Source: Amycolatopsis bullii (GTDB lineage: Bacteria > Actinomycetota > Actinomycetes > Mycobacteriales > Pseudonocardiaceae). From it: 64,000 bases of DNA. Below, one piece after another: positions 1 to 6,769 of this stretch. The stretch spans positions 60,381-124,380 of the forward strand of contig NZ_BNAW01000025.1 in NCBI RefSeq assembly GCF_014654205.1. The letters are read 5' to 3'. The translations under genes were made by a program, and so were the position numbers. The number at the start of each line of letters is the position of its first letter. Within the stretch, counting starts at the first letter, position 1. The notes beneath the pieces were generated by a model, which saw only the letters and a list, made by a program, of their open reading frames with translations, was not told where the DNA came from and did not search any database.

Positions 1-1254
1 GAGCGCGGCGTCGAAGAACAGCCGCCGCCCGAAGGACCCACCGCCCTGCTGGACGTGCACGGTGACCTTGTTTTCCGGCAGGCCCAGCTCCTGCGCGATG
101 GTCTGCTTCGCCACGATCGGCGACTTCAGCCCGGCCCAGATGGTCGCGCTGTCCTCGCGGACGTCGGCGACGGCGGAGTTCGACTCCATCGGCGCGTGGC
201 TGGCGAAGGCGAAGTCGAACTCGCCGTCGACGTACTGCGTCAGCAGCGGCGGCACCACGAACGGCAGCGCGGCGGCCCGCAGCTTCTTCTTGATCGTCTC
301 GTTGTCCTCGCCGTCGACCGTGCCCGGGCCCCACGTGACGTCGAGGGCGTTCTTGCCGTCGAGGGCCTGCCCGAAGGTCTCGGCCATCACCGCGACCCCG
401 GTCGGCACGACGGCGATGTCGAGGATCCCCGGCATGGCGCGGACGGCGGCTTCGTTGTTGATCTTCTGCACCGTGCCGTTGATGGTCGGCGGGCGCCGGA
501 CCATCACCGGATTCGCGCCGGGGACGTCGAGGTCGAGCGTGTAGACCTGCTTGCCGGTGACCATCGCGCGGGCGTCCTGGCGCGAGGTCGGCGTCCCGAC
601 GAGCGTGTGCGCGGACTCGGCTTTCGGCGCGACGGCCCCGGTGGTCAGGTCCGTGCGCGACGCCGGCCCGGCGAGGGTGCCGTAGGAGGCGCTGCGGCCG
701 TCGGGAGCCCACACCGCACCGTCGCGTGTGGACAGTCGTGAGGCGTCGGTCCCCCACTGCGCCCCGGCCGCGGCGACCATCCGGGCGCGCGCGGTCGCCG
801 CGGTGGCCCGCACCGGGTCGTAGAGCGAGCGCATCGTGTTGGACCCGCCGGTGAGCTGGTTGAACAACAGCTCGGTGCGGGCGTCGGAGAGCACGACGTC
901 GACCCGGTCGAGCGGCAGGTCCAGCTCTTCGGCGACGAGCATCGCGGTCGCCGTCGTGATGCCCTGGCCGACTTCGGCGCGGGGCAGCTGCAGCCGCGCC
1001 CGGCCGGCGGCGGTCAGCTCGAGCACGAGCATCCCGGCGGTCGGCGCGCACGACAGCGTCAGGACGTCCCCGAGGTCGAGGATCTCCGCCGGCTGCGGCA
1101 GGGTCGGGACGACGGCCTCGGCGCGGCCCGGGGCCACGGCGTCGGCGGTGAGCTTCGTGGCGACGGTGAGCGTGGGCGCGGCGACCAGGTAGGTCAGGAA
1201 GCGGCGGCGGCCGACCTGCCCGGGCTCCGGCTGTTCGGTGGTGGGACTGGCCAT
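1..1254 (-). CDS. Molybdopterin-binding subunit of a xanthine-dehydrogenase-family oxidoreductase (isoquinoline 1-oxidoreductase beta-like), truncated by window edge
   Basis: Only the first 418 codons are present; the frame is open to base 1, so the C-terminal part lies outside. The product begins MASPTTEQPEPGQ and carries a twin-arginine signal (GRRRFLTYLVAA, about residues 15-26), so it is probably exported by Tat. The following region has the GQGITTATAMLVAEELDL segment and the QGGGSFGRR motif near the window edge, both typical of the large molybdenum-cofactor subunit of the IorB/CoxL group, which hydroxylates N-heterocycles or aldehydes. The start ATG at 1252-1254 is the first in frame. 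A sigma-70-type promoter lies just upstream at 1292-1320. The exact substrate cannot be read from the sequence; a small 2Fe-2S partner subunit would be expected outside the window. Confidence 0.85.
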   Translation of the reverse strand, partial: MASPTTEQPEPGQVGRRRFLTYLVAAPTLTVATKLTADAVAPGRAEAVVPTLPQPAEILDLGDVLTLSCAPTAGMLVLELTAAGRARLQLPRAEVGQGITTATAMLVAEELDLPLDRVDVVLSDARTELLFNQLTGGSNTMRSLYDPVRATAATARARMVAAAGAQWGTDASRLSTRDGAVWAPDGRSASYGTLAGPASRTDLTTGAVAPKAESAHTLVGTPTSRQDARAMVTGKQVYTLDLDVPGANPVMVRRPPTINGTVQKINNEAAVRAMPGILDIAVVPTGVAVMAETFGQALDGKNALDVTWGPGTVDGEDNETIKKKLRAAALPFVVPPLLTQYVDGEFDFAFASHAPMESNSAVADVREDSATIWAGLKSPIVAKQTIAQELGLPENKVTVHVQQGGGSFGRRLFFDAAL

Positions 1255-1291
1255 CGGGAATCCCTTGCTGGGTGGTGGCGGGGTGCGCGCC

Positions 1292-1320
1292 ACGCTAAGG
1301 ACCCCTTGACACGGCGTCAA
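1292..1320 (-). promoter_or_regulatory. Sigma-70-type promoter with an overlapping palindrome for the molybdenum hydroxylase gene
   Basis: On the minus strand TTGACG (1320-1315) is followed after exactly 17 bases by TAGCGT (1297-1292), a good -35/-10 pair about 38 bases before the start codon. The -35 box lies inside a palindrome, TTGACACGGCGTCAA (1306-1320), the size of a TetR- or GntR-type half-site pair, so a repressor may block this promoter. No cognate regulator gene is visible in the window. Confidence 0.5.
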
Positions 1321-1418
1321 CGCGCAGTAGTCGAGTTCGCCCATCTCTGTGACGAGATGACAGCGGAAGCGGCCGAATGTGTGCGCCGCCACAGCGCCGG
1401 ACGGCACAACGGGGTGGT

Positions 1419-1970
1419 TCAGCCGGTCCCGCGGGCCCGCCGGGCCTCGATCAGGTCCTCACGGGCGCGGGCGACGCGGGAGCGGACGGTGCCGACCGGG
1501 CAGCCGCAGACGTCGGCCGCCTCGGCGTAGGACAGCCCGAGCACCTGGGTCAGCACGAGCACTTCACGCCGGTCCGGTTCCAGCCCGTCGAGCAGCAGGC
1601 GCAGCTCGACGAGGTCCTCGAACCCGGCGCCCGGATCGCGGGTGCGCTCGGCGGCGGCTTCCCAGTCGGTGTCGGCGATCTTGGGCCGTGCCCCGGCGGC
1701 CCGGATCTGGTCGACGACGACCCGGCGGGCGATCGACAGCAGCCACGTCCGCGACGACGAGCGGCCGGCGAAGCGGCGAAGGCTGCCGAAGGCGCGAAGG
1801 TAGGTTTCCTGCGTCAGGTCGTCGGCCGCGGCGGTGTCCGTGAGGTGGGCGAGGAAGCGCCAGACGTCGGCTTGAGTGGCCCGGACCCACGCCTCCAGCG
1901 CGCGCCGGTCGCCGCGGCCCGCGGAAAGAGCGAGGGCCGTGACACGGTCGTCGTCCTCACGGTGAGTCAT
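1419..1970 (-). CDS. sigC: ECF RNA polymerase sigma factor, SigC type
   Basis: 183 residues, the usual length for a minimal ECF sigma factor with regions 2 and 4 only. Region 2 contains ADDLTQETYLRAFGSL (about 49-64) and the RTWLLSIARR helix; region 4 contains LGLSYAEAADVCGCPVGTVR. These and the opening VTALALSAGRGDRRALEAW are very close to what I remember of Mycobacterium tuberculosis SigC. There is no Shine-Dalgarno sequence, but TATGTT (1984-1979) sits 8 bases before the ATG, so the mRNA is probably leaderless. The gene is divergent from the membrane zinc-finger protein at 2039, which is its likely anti-sigma factor. Divergence is unusual, because ECF sigma and anti-sigma genes are normally in one operon. 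Confidence 0.88.
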   Translation of the reverse strand: MTHREDDDRVTALALSAGRGDRRALEAWVRATQADVWRFLAHLTDTAAADDLTQETYLRAFGSLRRFAGRSSSRTWLLSIARRVVVDQIRAAGARPKIADTDWEAAAERTRDPGAGFEDLVELRLLLDGLEPDRREVLVLTQVLGLSYAEAADVCGCPVGTVRSRVARAREDLIEARRARGTG

Positions 1971-1975
1971 GGATC

Positions 1976-2003
1976 GGAAACATACAGCGGCGCGAAGCGT
2001 CTC
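1976..2003 (+). promoter_or_regulatory. ECF-type promoter upstream of the anti-sigma gene, overlapping the sigC promoter
   Basis: GGAAAC (1976-1981) is followed after 16 bases by CGTCTC (1998-2003), the layout typical of ECF promoters. It points toward the zinc-finger anti-sigma gene, whose start is about 35 bases downstream after a strong Shine-Dalgarno sequence. The -35 box overlaps the leaderless sigC -10 box (1979-1984, minus strand), so the two promoters should exclude each other. Recognition by the neighbouring SigC is inference. Confidence 0.5.
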
Positions 2004-2038
2004 CGTCGAGGGTGGTGGCGGGGAGGAAGGCGGAGGCA

Positions 2039-2767
2039 GTGACGGGGAACTTCCCGGATCCGCCGTCCGACTACTGGAGCATGAGGTGCGAGGACTGCCG
2101 TGAAGCTTTGTCGGCCCGTCTGGACGGCGAGGCCGAGCCGGCGTCCCCCGACGCGCACCTGGCGTCGTGTGCGGAGTGCCGCGAGTGGTTCGCGGGCGCG
2201 GAACGGCTGCGGCGCACGATGCTCCTGCGCCCGGCCCCGCCGGTGCCGGACCTGACCGCGGCGATCCTGGAGCGCACGCCGGCGCCGTCGGGCGAGCGCT
2301 GGGGACGGCGGATCGCGCTGGCGGTGGTGGCCATCGCCCAGCTGGGGCTCGCGTTCGCCGAGCTGCTCGGAACCACCCACGGCGGCGTCCACCTCGGCCA
2401 CGAAAGCAGCGCGTGGAACCTCGCGGTGGGCATCGGCCTGCTGACGGCGGCCCTCCTCCCCCGGACGGCGGCCGGCCAGCTGCCGCTGCTGACGGGGTTC
2501 GTCGGGGTGCTGCTGGTGCTGTCGGCGGGCGACCTGGCGGCGGGCCGGGTGACGCTGTCCCGGCTGTCGACGCACCTGCTCGTGGTGCTCGGCTTGGCGT
2601 TGCTGTACGCGGTGCACCGGGCGCACCGGGACCACGGCACCCCGCTCCCGGCCACCACCACCGGCGAAGGCGCCACCACGTCGGAGTCCACAGTGGACAC
2701 TCCGGCGACCGGACGGCCGCGGCCCCGCCTCTTCCGGAAGCAGGCGCACGTCCGGCACGCGGCTTGA
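2039..2767 (+). CDS. Membrane-anchored zf-HC2 anti-sigma factor, probable SigC partner
   Basis: About 242 residues. The N-terminal domain CEDCREALSARLDGE...HLASCAECREWF contains the H-x3-C-x2-C zinc-binding anti-sigma signature. It is followed by about four predicted membrane segments (RIALAVVAIAQLGLAFAELL, NLAVGIGLLTAALL, LTGFVGVLLVLSAG and LLVVLGLALLYAV) and a basic cytosolic tail. I chose GTG at 2039 because GGAGGAAGG (2022-2030) is 8 bases upstream; an ATG at 2081 would give a start closer to the zinc domain but has no usable Shine-Dalgarno spacing. The divergent position next to sigC supports a role in sequestering that sigma factor. The ECF-like promoter in front suggests feedback control. 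Confidence 0.8.
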   Translation: MTGNFPDPPSDYWSMRCEDCREALSARLDGEAEPASPDAHLASCAECREWFAGAERLRRTMLLRPAPPVPDLTAAILERTPAPSGERWGRRIALAVVAIAQLGLAFAELLGTTHGGVHLGHESSAWNLAVGIGLLTAALLPRTAAGQLPLLTGFVGVLLVLSAGDLAAGRVTLSRLSTHLLVVLGLALLYAVHRAHRDHGTPLPATTTGEGATTSESTVDTPATGRPRPRLFRKQAHVRHAA

Positions 2768-2789
2768 CGTATAGGGCGTTACACGAAGA

Positions 2790-3530
2790 TCAGGCGAACT
2801 TCGTCTTCGGGCGCTCCTGCCGCACTCCGTCGACGTACACGTCCACTTTCTCGTCGAGGAACGCCACCAGTCCCGCGGCGCGGATGCTCTCGGGCAGCGG
2901 CGTCGGGTAGCTCCACGCGAGGTCTTCGTGCCCGGCCACATCGAAGTGCTCGGCGGCGCCCTTGTACGGGCAGTGCGTCACCACGTCGATCTTCGACAGC
3001 AGGTCCATCCGGACGTCCACGCGGGGCAGGTAGTAGCGGGTCGGCAGGCCGGTCTCGAACAGCAGGTGCGGCCGCACCGAATCGGCGACCGTGACGCCGT
3101 CGACCTCGATCCGCACGTGCCGGGAACTCGGCAGCACGTCGACGCGCACCCCGGGATCGCGCGGGTGCGTGAAGATCTGCTCGTCCTCTTCGAACCAGTC
3201 GAAGGCGCCGAACTCGAACCGGACGTGGCCGCGCAGCTCTTCGATCGGCGAATCCGGGTACTCCAGCGCGCCGTCCACCGCCTCGGCTCCGGCACCCTTT
3301 ATCGTCGACAGAACAGCTTCTCCGCGGCTCGGCGAGTGCGCCGTCCGGCCGGAGGGGGTGAGAACACCGCTCACGACGTCCGCGCGCGGGATGTAGTACG
3401 TGGGGTAGTACGGAACTTCCCACACCAGGAGGGGGTGCACCGTGTCCGCGACGACCTGCCCGCCGAGGAACACCCGCACCCGCTTCGCGCCCTGTGCCAC
3501 GCGGACCCGGCCGCGTCCCGGAGTGCTCAT
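2790..3530 (-). CDS. DUF427 domain protein with two tandem modules
   Basis: 246 residues containing two copies of the DUF427 fold. The first runs around residues 15-70 (VRVFLGGQVVADTVHPLLVWE, YYPTYYIPRADV) and the second around 130-230 (VDGVTVADSVRPHLLFETG, TRYYLPRVDV, THCPYKGAAEHFDV). The family is a small beta-rich domain found alone or duplicated across actinobacteria; its biochemical function is not established. The gene ends 22 bases from the anti-sigma stop codon in convergent orientation and starts 100 bases from the divergent ROK gene. No regulatory site is evident. Confidence 0.8.
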   Translation of the reverse strand: MSTPGRGRVRVAQGAKRVRVFLGGQVVADTVHPLLVWEVPYYPTYYIPRADVVSGVLTPSGRTAHSPSRGEAVLSTIKGAGAEAVDGALEYPDSPIEELRGHVRFEFGAFDWFEEDEQIFTHPRDPGVRVDVLPSSRHVRIEVDGVTVADSVRPHLLFETGLPTRYYLPRVDVRMDLLSKIDVVTHCPYKGAAEHFDVAGHEDLAWSYPTPLPESIRAAGLVAFLDEKVDVYVDGVRQERPKTKFA

Positions 3531-3630
3531 GCTCCGCTCAACGGGCCGCGAAGTGCGGGTATTCCGGCACGTCCGGCACGGGAACGGCTAGCGTGGCAGG
3601 CAGCACGAGGACGACAGGAGGCGGGCACGG

Positions 3631-4830
3631 GTGGCCGGCGTAGAAATCCCCACGGTCGGTACCCCCGCCGGGATGCGCAAGATCAACCAGCGGGCGGTGC
3701 TCGACCTGCTGCGCCGCGGCGGGCCGGCGACCCGGCCGCAGGTGGCGAAGGACACCGGGCTGTCGAAGCCGACGGTCAGCCAGGCGCTGCTGGCCCTGGA
3801 GGCCGCCGGGCTGGCGCGGCCGACCGGGCAGACCTCCACCGGCACCGGGCGCTCGGCCGTGCTGTACGAGGCCGACCCGACCGCGGGGTACGTGCTGGGC
3901 GTCGACATCGGCCGCGAGCACCTGCGGGTCGCGGTGTCGGACCTGGGCCGCACGCTCGTCGCGCGCCGCGACGAGCGCAACGCGGCGCGCTCCGGCGCGG
4001 CGCTGGTGACCGCGGTCGGGAAGATCGCGGCCGCGGCGATCGCGGAGGCCGGTTTGTCGGCGGGCGACATCGTTGTCCGCGTGGTCGGCTCCCCCGGCGT
4101 CGCCGATCCGGAGAAGCGGTGCTTCCGGCATGCGCCGAACCTGCCGGGCTGGGGCCGCGCGGGACTGATCGACGACCTCGAAGCGGTGCTCGGCCCGGAC
4201 CTGATGGTGGAGAACGACGCGAACCTCACCGCGGTCGGCGAGTGGGAAAGCGGCGCCGCGCGCGGCGCGTCGGTGTTCGGCTGCATCACGATCGGCACCG
4301 GCGTCGGCATGGGCCTGATGGTCGACGGCCGGGTGTTCCGGGGCGCGACCGGCGCGGCCGGCGAGATCGGCTACCTCCCGTACGGCCGCACGCGCGCGGC
4401 CGACGAGCCCGGTACCCCGCCCGCGCGCGGCCACCTCGAAGAGGCGACGGCGGCGCAGTCGGTCGTCCAGGGCGCCCGCGAACTCGGCCTGGGCACGGCG
4501 AAATCGGCCCGCGAGGTGTTCCGCCTGGCCCGCGAGGGCGACGAGCTGGCGCGCCGCGCGGTGGAGACGGAAGCGGACCGGCTGGCGTACACGGTGGCCT
4601 CGGTGGCGGCGGTGATCGACCCGGAGCTGATCGTCCTGGGCGGCGGCATGGGCACGGCGGCGGACCTGCTGCTGGAGCCGATCGACCGCGCCCTGCGGGC
4701 GTTCACGCCGCTGGTGCCGAAGGTGGTCCAGGGCGAGCTGGGCGAGGATGCGGTGCTGACCGGCGCGATCAGCGTGGGCCTGCGGGCGGCCGAAGGCCTG
4801 GTGTTCGACCGCCGGGTCGGCGCTGCTTGA
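3631..4830 (+). CDS. ROK-family transcriptional regulator with degenerate zinc site
   Basis: 399 residues, starting at GTG. A winged-helix domain at about 12-75 (RAVLDLLRRGGPATRPQVAK, GLSKPTVSQALLALEAAG) is followed by the ROK sugar-kinase-like domain with VLGVDIGREHLRVAV, VENDANLTAVGEWE and GTGVGMGLMVDGRVF. The normal ROK cysteine cluster (CxCGxxGCxE after the GEIGH helix) is missing: the segment reads GEIGYLPYGR, then PARGHLEEAT, with no cysteine and the zinc-ligand histidine changed to tyrosine. It is therefore probably a sugar-responsive regulator with no kinase activity. There is no obvious sugar transport operon alongside it, so the inducer is unknown. Confidence 0.85.
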   Translation: MAGVEIPTVGTPAGMRKINQRAVLDLLRRGGPATRPQVAKDTGLSKPTVSQALLALEAAGLARPTGQTSTGTGRSAVLYEADPTAGYVLGVDIGREHLRVAVSDLGRTLVARRDERNAARSGAALVTAVGKIAAAAIAEAGLSAGDIVVRVVGSPGVADPEKRCFRHAPNLPGWGRAGLIDDLEAVLGPDLMVENDANLTAVGEWESGAARGASVFGCITIGTGVGMGLMVDGRVFRGATGAAGEIGYLPYGRTRAADEPGTPPARGHLEEATAAQSVVQGARELGLGTAKSAREVFRLAREGDELARRAVETEADRLAYTVASVAAVIDPELIVLGGGMGTAADLLLEPIDRALRAFTPLVPKVVQGELGEDAVLTGAISVGLRAAEGLVFDRRVGAA

Positions 4831-4896
4831 GCCGGAAGCGCGATATTAAAGATTAGTGAACTAGATACACTTCTTGAGCGGCTTGCGGCGTCCAAC

Positions 4897-4916
4897 TAGT
4901 ACTGAATATAGTACTA
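4897..4916. promoter_or_regulatory. Palindromic operator directly before the MarR gene
   Basis: TAGTACT (4897-4903) and AGTACTA (4910-4916) form a perfect 7-base inverted repeat around six bases, ending four bases before the MarR start codon in an unusually AT-rich stretch. The size and position suit a MarR dimer site that represses the MarR/P450 operon. There is no Shine-Dalgarno sequence, so the message may be leaderless and the repressor would cover the transcription start. Confidence 0.6.
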
Positions 4917-4920
4917 AGTC

Positions 4921-5358
4921 ATGGACGACGAGACAGTGGCGGCGGTGCGCCGGGGCGTGCTCCGGCTCGCGCGGCGGTTGCGCGGCAGCCGTTCCGCGGG
5001 GGCTTTGAGCCCCGCCAAGGTGGGCGTGCTCGGGTACCTCGCCCGGCACGGCGCGAGCAGCCCGGGCGAGATCGCCGCCGCCGACGCGCAGCGGCCGCAG
5101 GCGCTGACCAAGGTGTTCACCGAGCTCGAGGCCGAGGGCCTGATCAGCCGGTCGCCCCACGAACACGACGGGCGCAGCGTCGTCCTGGACCTCACCGAGC
5201 CGGGGGCAGCCGCCCTCGAAGCCGACATGCGGGAGCGCGACGAGTGGCTGGCCGCCGCGTTCGGCGCGCTCGGCGAGACCGAACGCGGAGTCCTGCGGCT
5301 GGCCGCTCCCCTGCTGGAGCGCCTCTCCGACCACCCCGCCGCGAAGGAGCAAGGATGA
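4921..5358 (+). CDS. MarR-family transcriptional regulator
   Basis: 145 residues, normal for the family. The winged helix runs from about 35 to 100 (AKVGVLGYLARHGASSPGEI, AADAQRPQALTKVFTELEAE, then the wing SRSPHEHDGRSVVLDLTEPG with the usual D-x-R basic turn). It overlaps the P450 gene by four bases (ATGA), so the two are translated together and the regulator most likely controls that enzyme. The palindrome immediately upstream suggests autorepression relieved by a small aromatic or lipophilic ligand, as is usual in this family; the ligand is not known. Confidence 0.88.
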   Translation: MDDETVAAVRRGVLRLARRLRGSRSAGALSPAKVGVLGYLARHGASSPGEIAAADAQRPQALTKVFTELEAEGLISRSPHEHDGRSVVLDLTEPGAAALEADMRERDEWLAAAFGALGETERGVLRLAAPLLERLSDHPAAKEQG

Positions 5359-6539
5359 CCGACGCCTTCCCGCCGCCCCGCGCGTGTCCGTACGCGCCGC
5401 CGCCGCGGCTGGCCGAGCTGCAGCGCGACGCCCCGATCAGCCGGGTGCGGATCTGGGACGGGAGCACGCCGTGGCTGCTCACCCGGTACGCGGACGTCCG
5501 CGCGGTGCTCGCCGACCGCCGGTTCAGCGTCGATCCCACCCGGCCCGGCTACCCCGCGCGCGGCCCGGCGAGCCGGGGACGGCGGACCGGCCGCGGCTCG
5601 TTCATCTCGATGGACGGCCCCGAGCACGCCCGGTTGCGCCGGATGCTCATCGCCGAATTCACCGTGCGCCGGGTCGAAGCCCTGCGGCCGGCGATCGAAC
5701 GCACCGCCGCGGAGCTGCTGGACGACCTGGCCGCCGGGCCCCGGCCCGCGGACCTGGTCGCCGGGTACGCCCTGCCGCTGCCGTCGATCGTCATCAGCGA
5801 CCTGCTCGGCGTGCCCTACGAAGACCACGCCTTCTTCGAAGACCGCGCCCGGGCCATGCTGGACGACTCCGCGGGCGGCGGCGCCAACCGGGCCGCCACC
5901 GCCGAACTCGCCCGCTACCTCGGCACCCTGCTGCAGCGGCGAAGCGCCCACCCCACCGACGACCTGCTCGGCCGGCTGAGCGCGGAGCAGGTCGCCACGG
6001 GTGCGCTCTCGCGCTCCGACGCGGTGGCCACGGCGATCCTCCTGCTGGTCGCCGGCCACGAAACCACGGCCAACCAGATCGCCCTGTCCACCGCGTTCCT
6101 GCTGGACAACCCCGAGCACGCCGAGGTGTTCCGCGGCGACGCCCCGGCGACCGCGGTCGACGAACTGCTGCGGCTGCTGACGATCACCCACTTCGGACGC
6201 CGCCGCGTCGCGACCGCCGACGTGGCTCTGGGCGGCGTCACCATCCGCGCCGGCGAGGGGGTCATCGCCGCCGCCGACATCGCCAACCGCGACCCCGGCG
6301 AGTTCGCCGATCCCGGCGCCGTGGATTTCGGCCGCAGCCCCAACCACCACCTCGCCTTCGGCCACGGCGAACACCTGTGCCTCGGCCACCACCTCGCCCG
6401 GCTCGAACTCCGCGTCGCGCTGACCGCGCTGCTGCGGCGCCTGCCCCGCCTCCGGCTCGCCGTCCCCACGGGCGACCTGCCGTTCCGGCACGCCCACCCG
6501 ATCTACGGGATCGACCGGCTCCCGGTCACCTGGGACTGA
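5355..6539 (+). CDS. Cytochrome P450
   Basis: 394 residues, a typical soluble actinomycete class I P450. The I-helix has AGHETTANQ, the K-helix has DELLRLLTITHFGRRR (E-x-x-R is present as ELLR), and the heme loop is FGHGEHLCLGHHLARLE with the ligand Cys342. AAGGAG at 5344-5349 is five bases before the ATG, and the start overlaps the MarR stop. The enzyme needs a ferredoxin and reductase supplied elsewhere. It resembles CYP105-type enzymes that act on foreign compounds, which would fit control by a MarR regulator; the substrate is inference. No biosynthetic core gene is nearby. Confidence 0.93.
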   Translation: MTDAFPPPRACPYAPPPRLAELQRDAPISRVRIWDGSTPWLLTRYADVRAVLADRRFSVDPTRPGYPARGPASRGRRTGRGSFISMDGPEHARLRRMLIAEFTVRRVEALRPAIERTAAELLDDLAAGPRPADLVAGYALPLPSIVISDLLGVPYEDHAFFEDRARAMLDDSAGGGANRAATAELARYLGTLLQRRSAHPTDDLLGRLSAEQVATGALSRSDAVATAILLLVAGHETTANQIALSTAFLLDNPEHAEVFRGDAPATAVDELLRLLTITHFGRRRVATADVALGGVTIRAGEGVIAAADIANRDPGEFADPGAVDFGRSPNHHLAFGHGEHLCLGHHLARLELRVALTALLRRLPRLRLAVPTGDLPFRHAHPIYGIDRLPVTWD

Positions 6540-6630
6540 GCCGCCGCCGGGGGGGCTCGATGCGGGACGTGACACCGGCACCCGCTCCGGCTCGCCCTCA
6601 CCGCGGATCATCGCCGCCGCCATTGAGGCA

Positions 6631-6745
6631 GCGCAACGAATCCGGCCGACTCGGCGCAGGACGCAACACCGGCCCCGTCCCGGCCCACCACCGGCGACCA
6701 AGGCCGCGCAACGAACCCGGCCAGCTCGGCGCGGGGCGCAACACC
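6631..6745. repeat. Two 40-bp imperfect direct repeats, 75 bp apart, in the P450-LAL intergenic gap
   Basis: Copy 1 (6631-6670) and copy 2 (6706-6745) both begin GCGCAACGAA and end CGCAACACC, with 35 of 40 bases identical. A degenerate third copy of the tail is at about 6553-6590. The gap between the P450 stop (6539) and the LAL stop (6770) is 230 bases and holds nothing else recognisable. The genes converge here, so the repeat may serve transcription termination or may be a dispersed intergenic element. Confidence 0.7.
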
Positions 6746-6769
6746 AGCACCCGCCCCGCCGCCATCCCC

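Noticed and set aside
2790..3530. Interpretation of the DUF427 gene as an enzyme
   Set aside because: The tandem DUF427 fold is clear but no catalytic residue set is established for the family.
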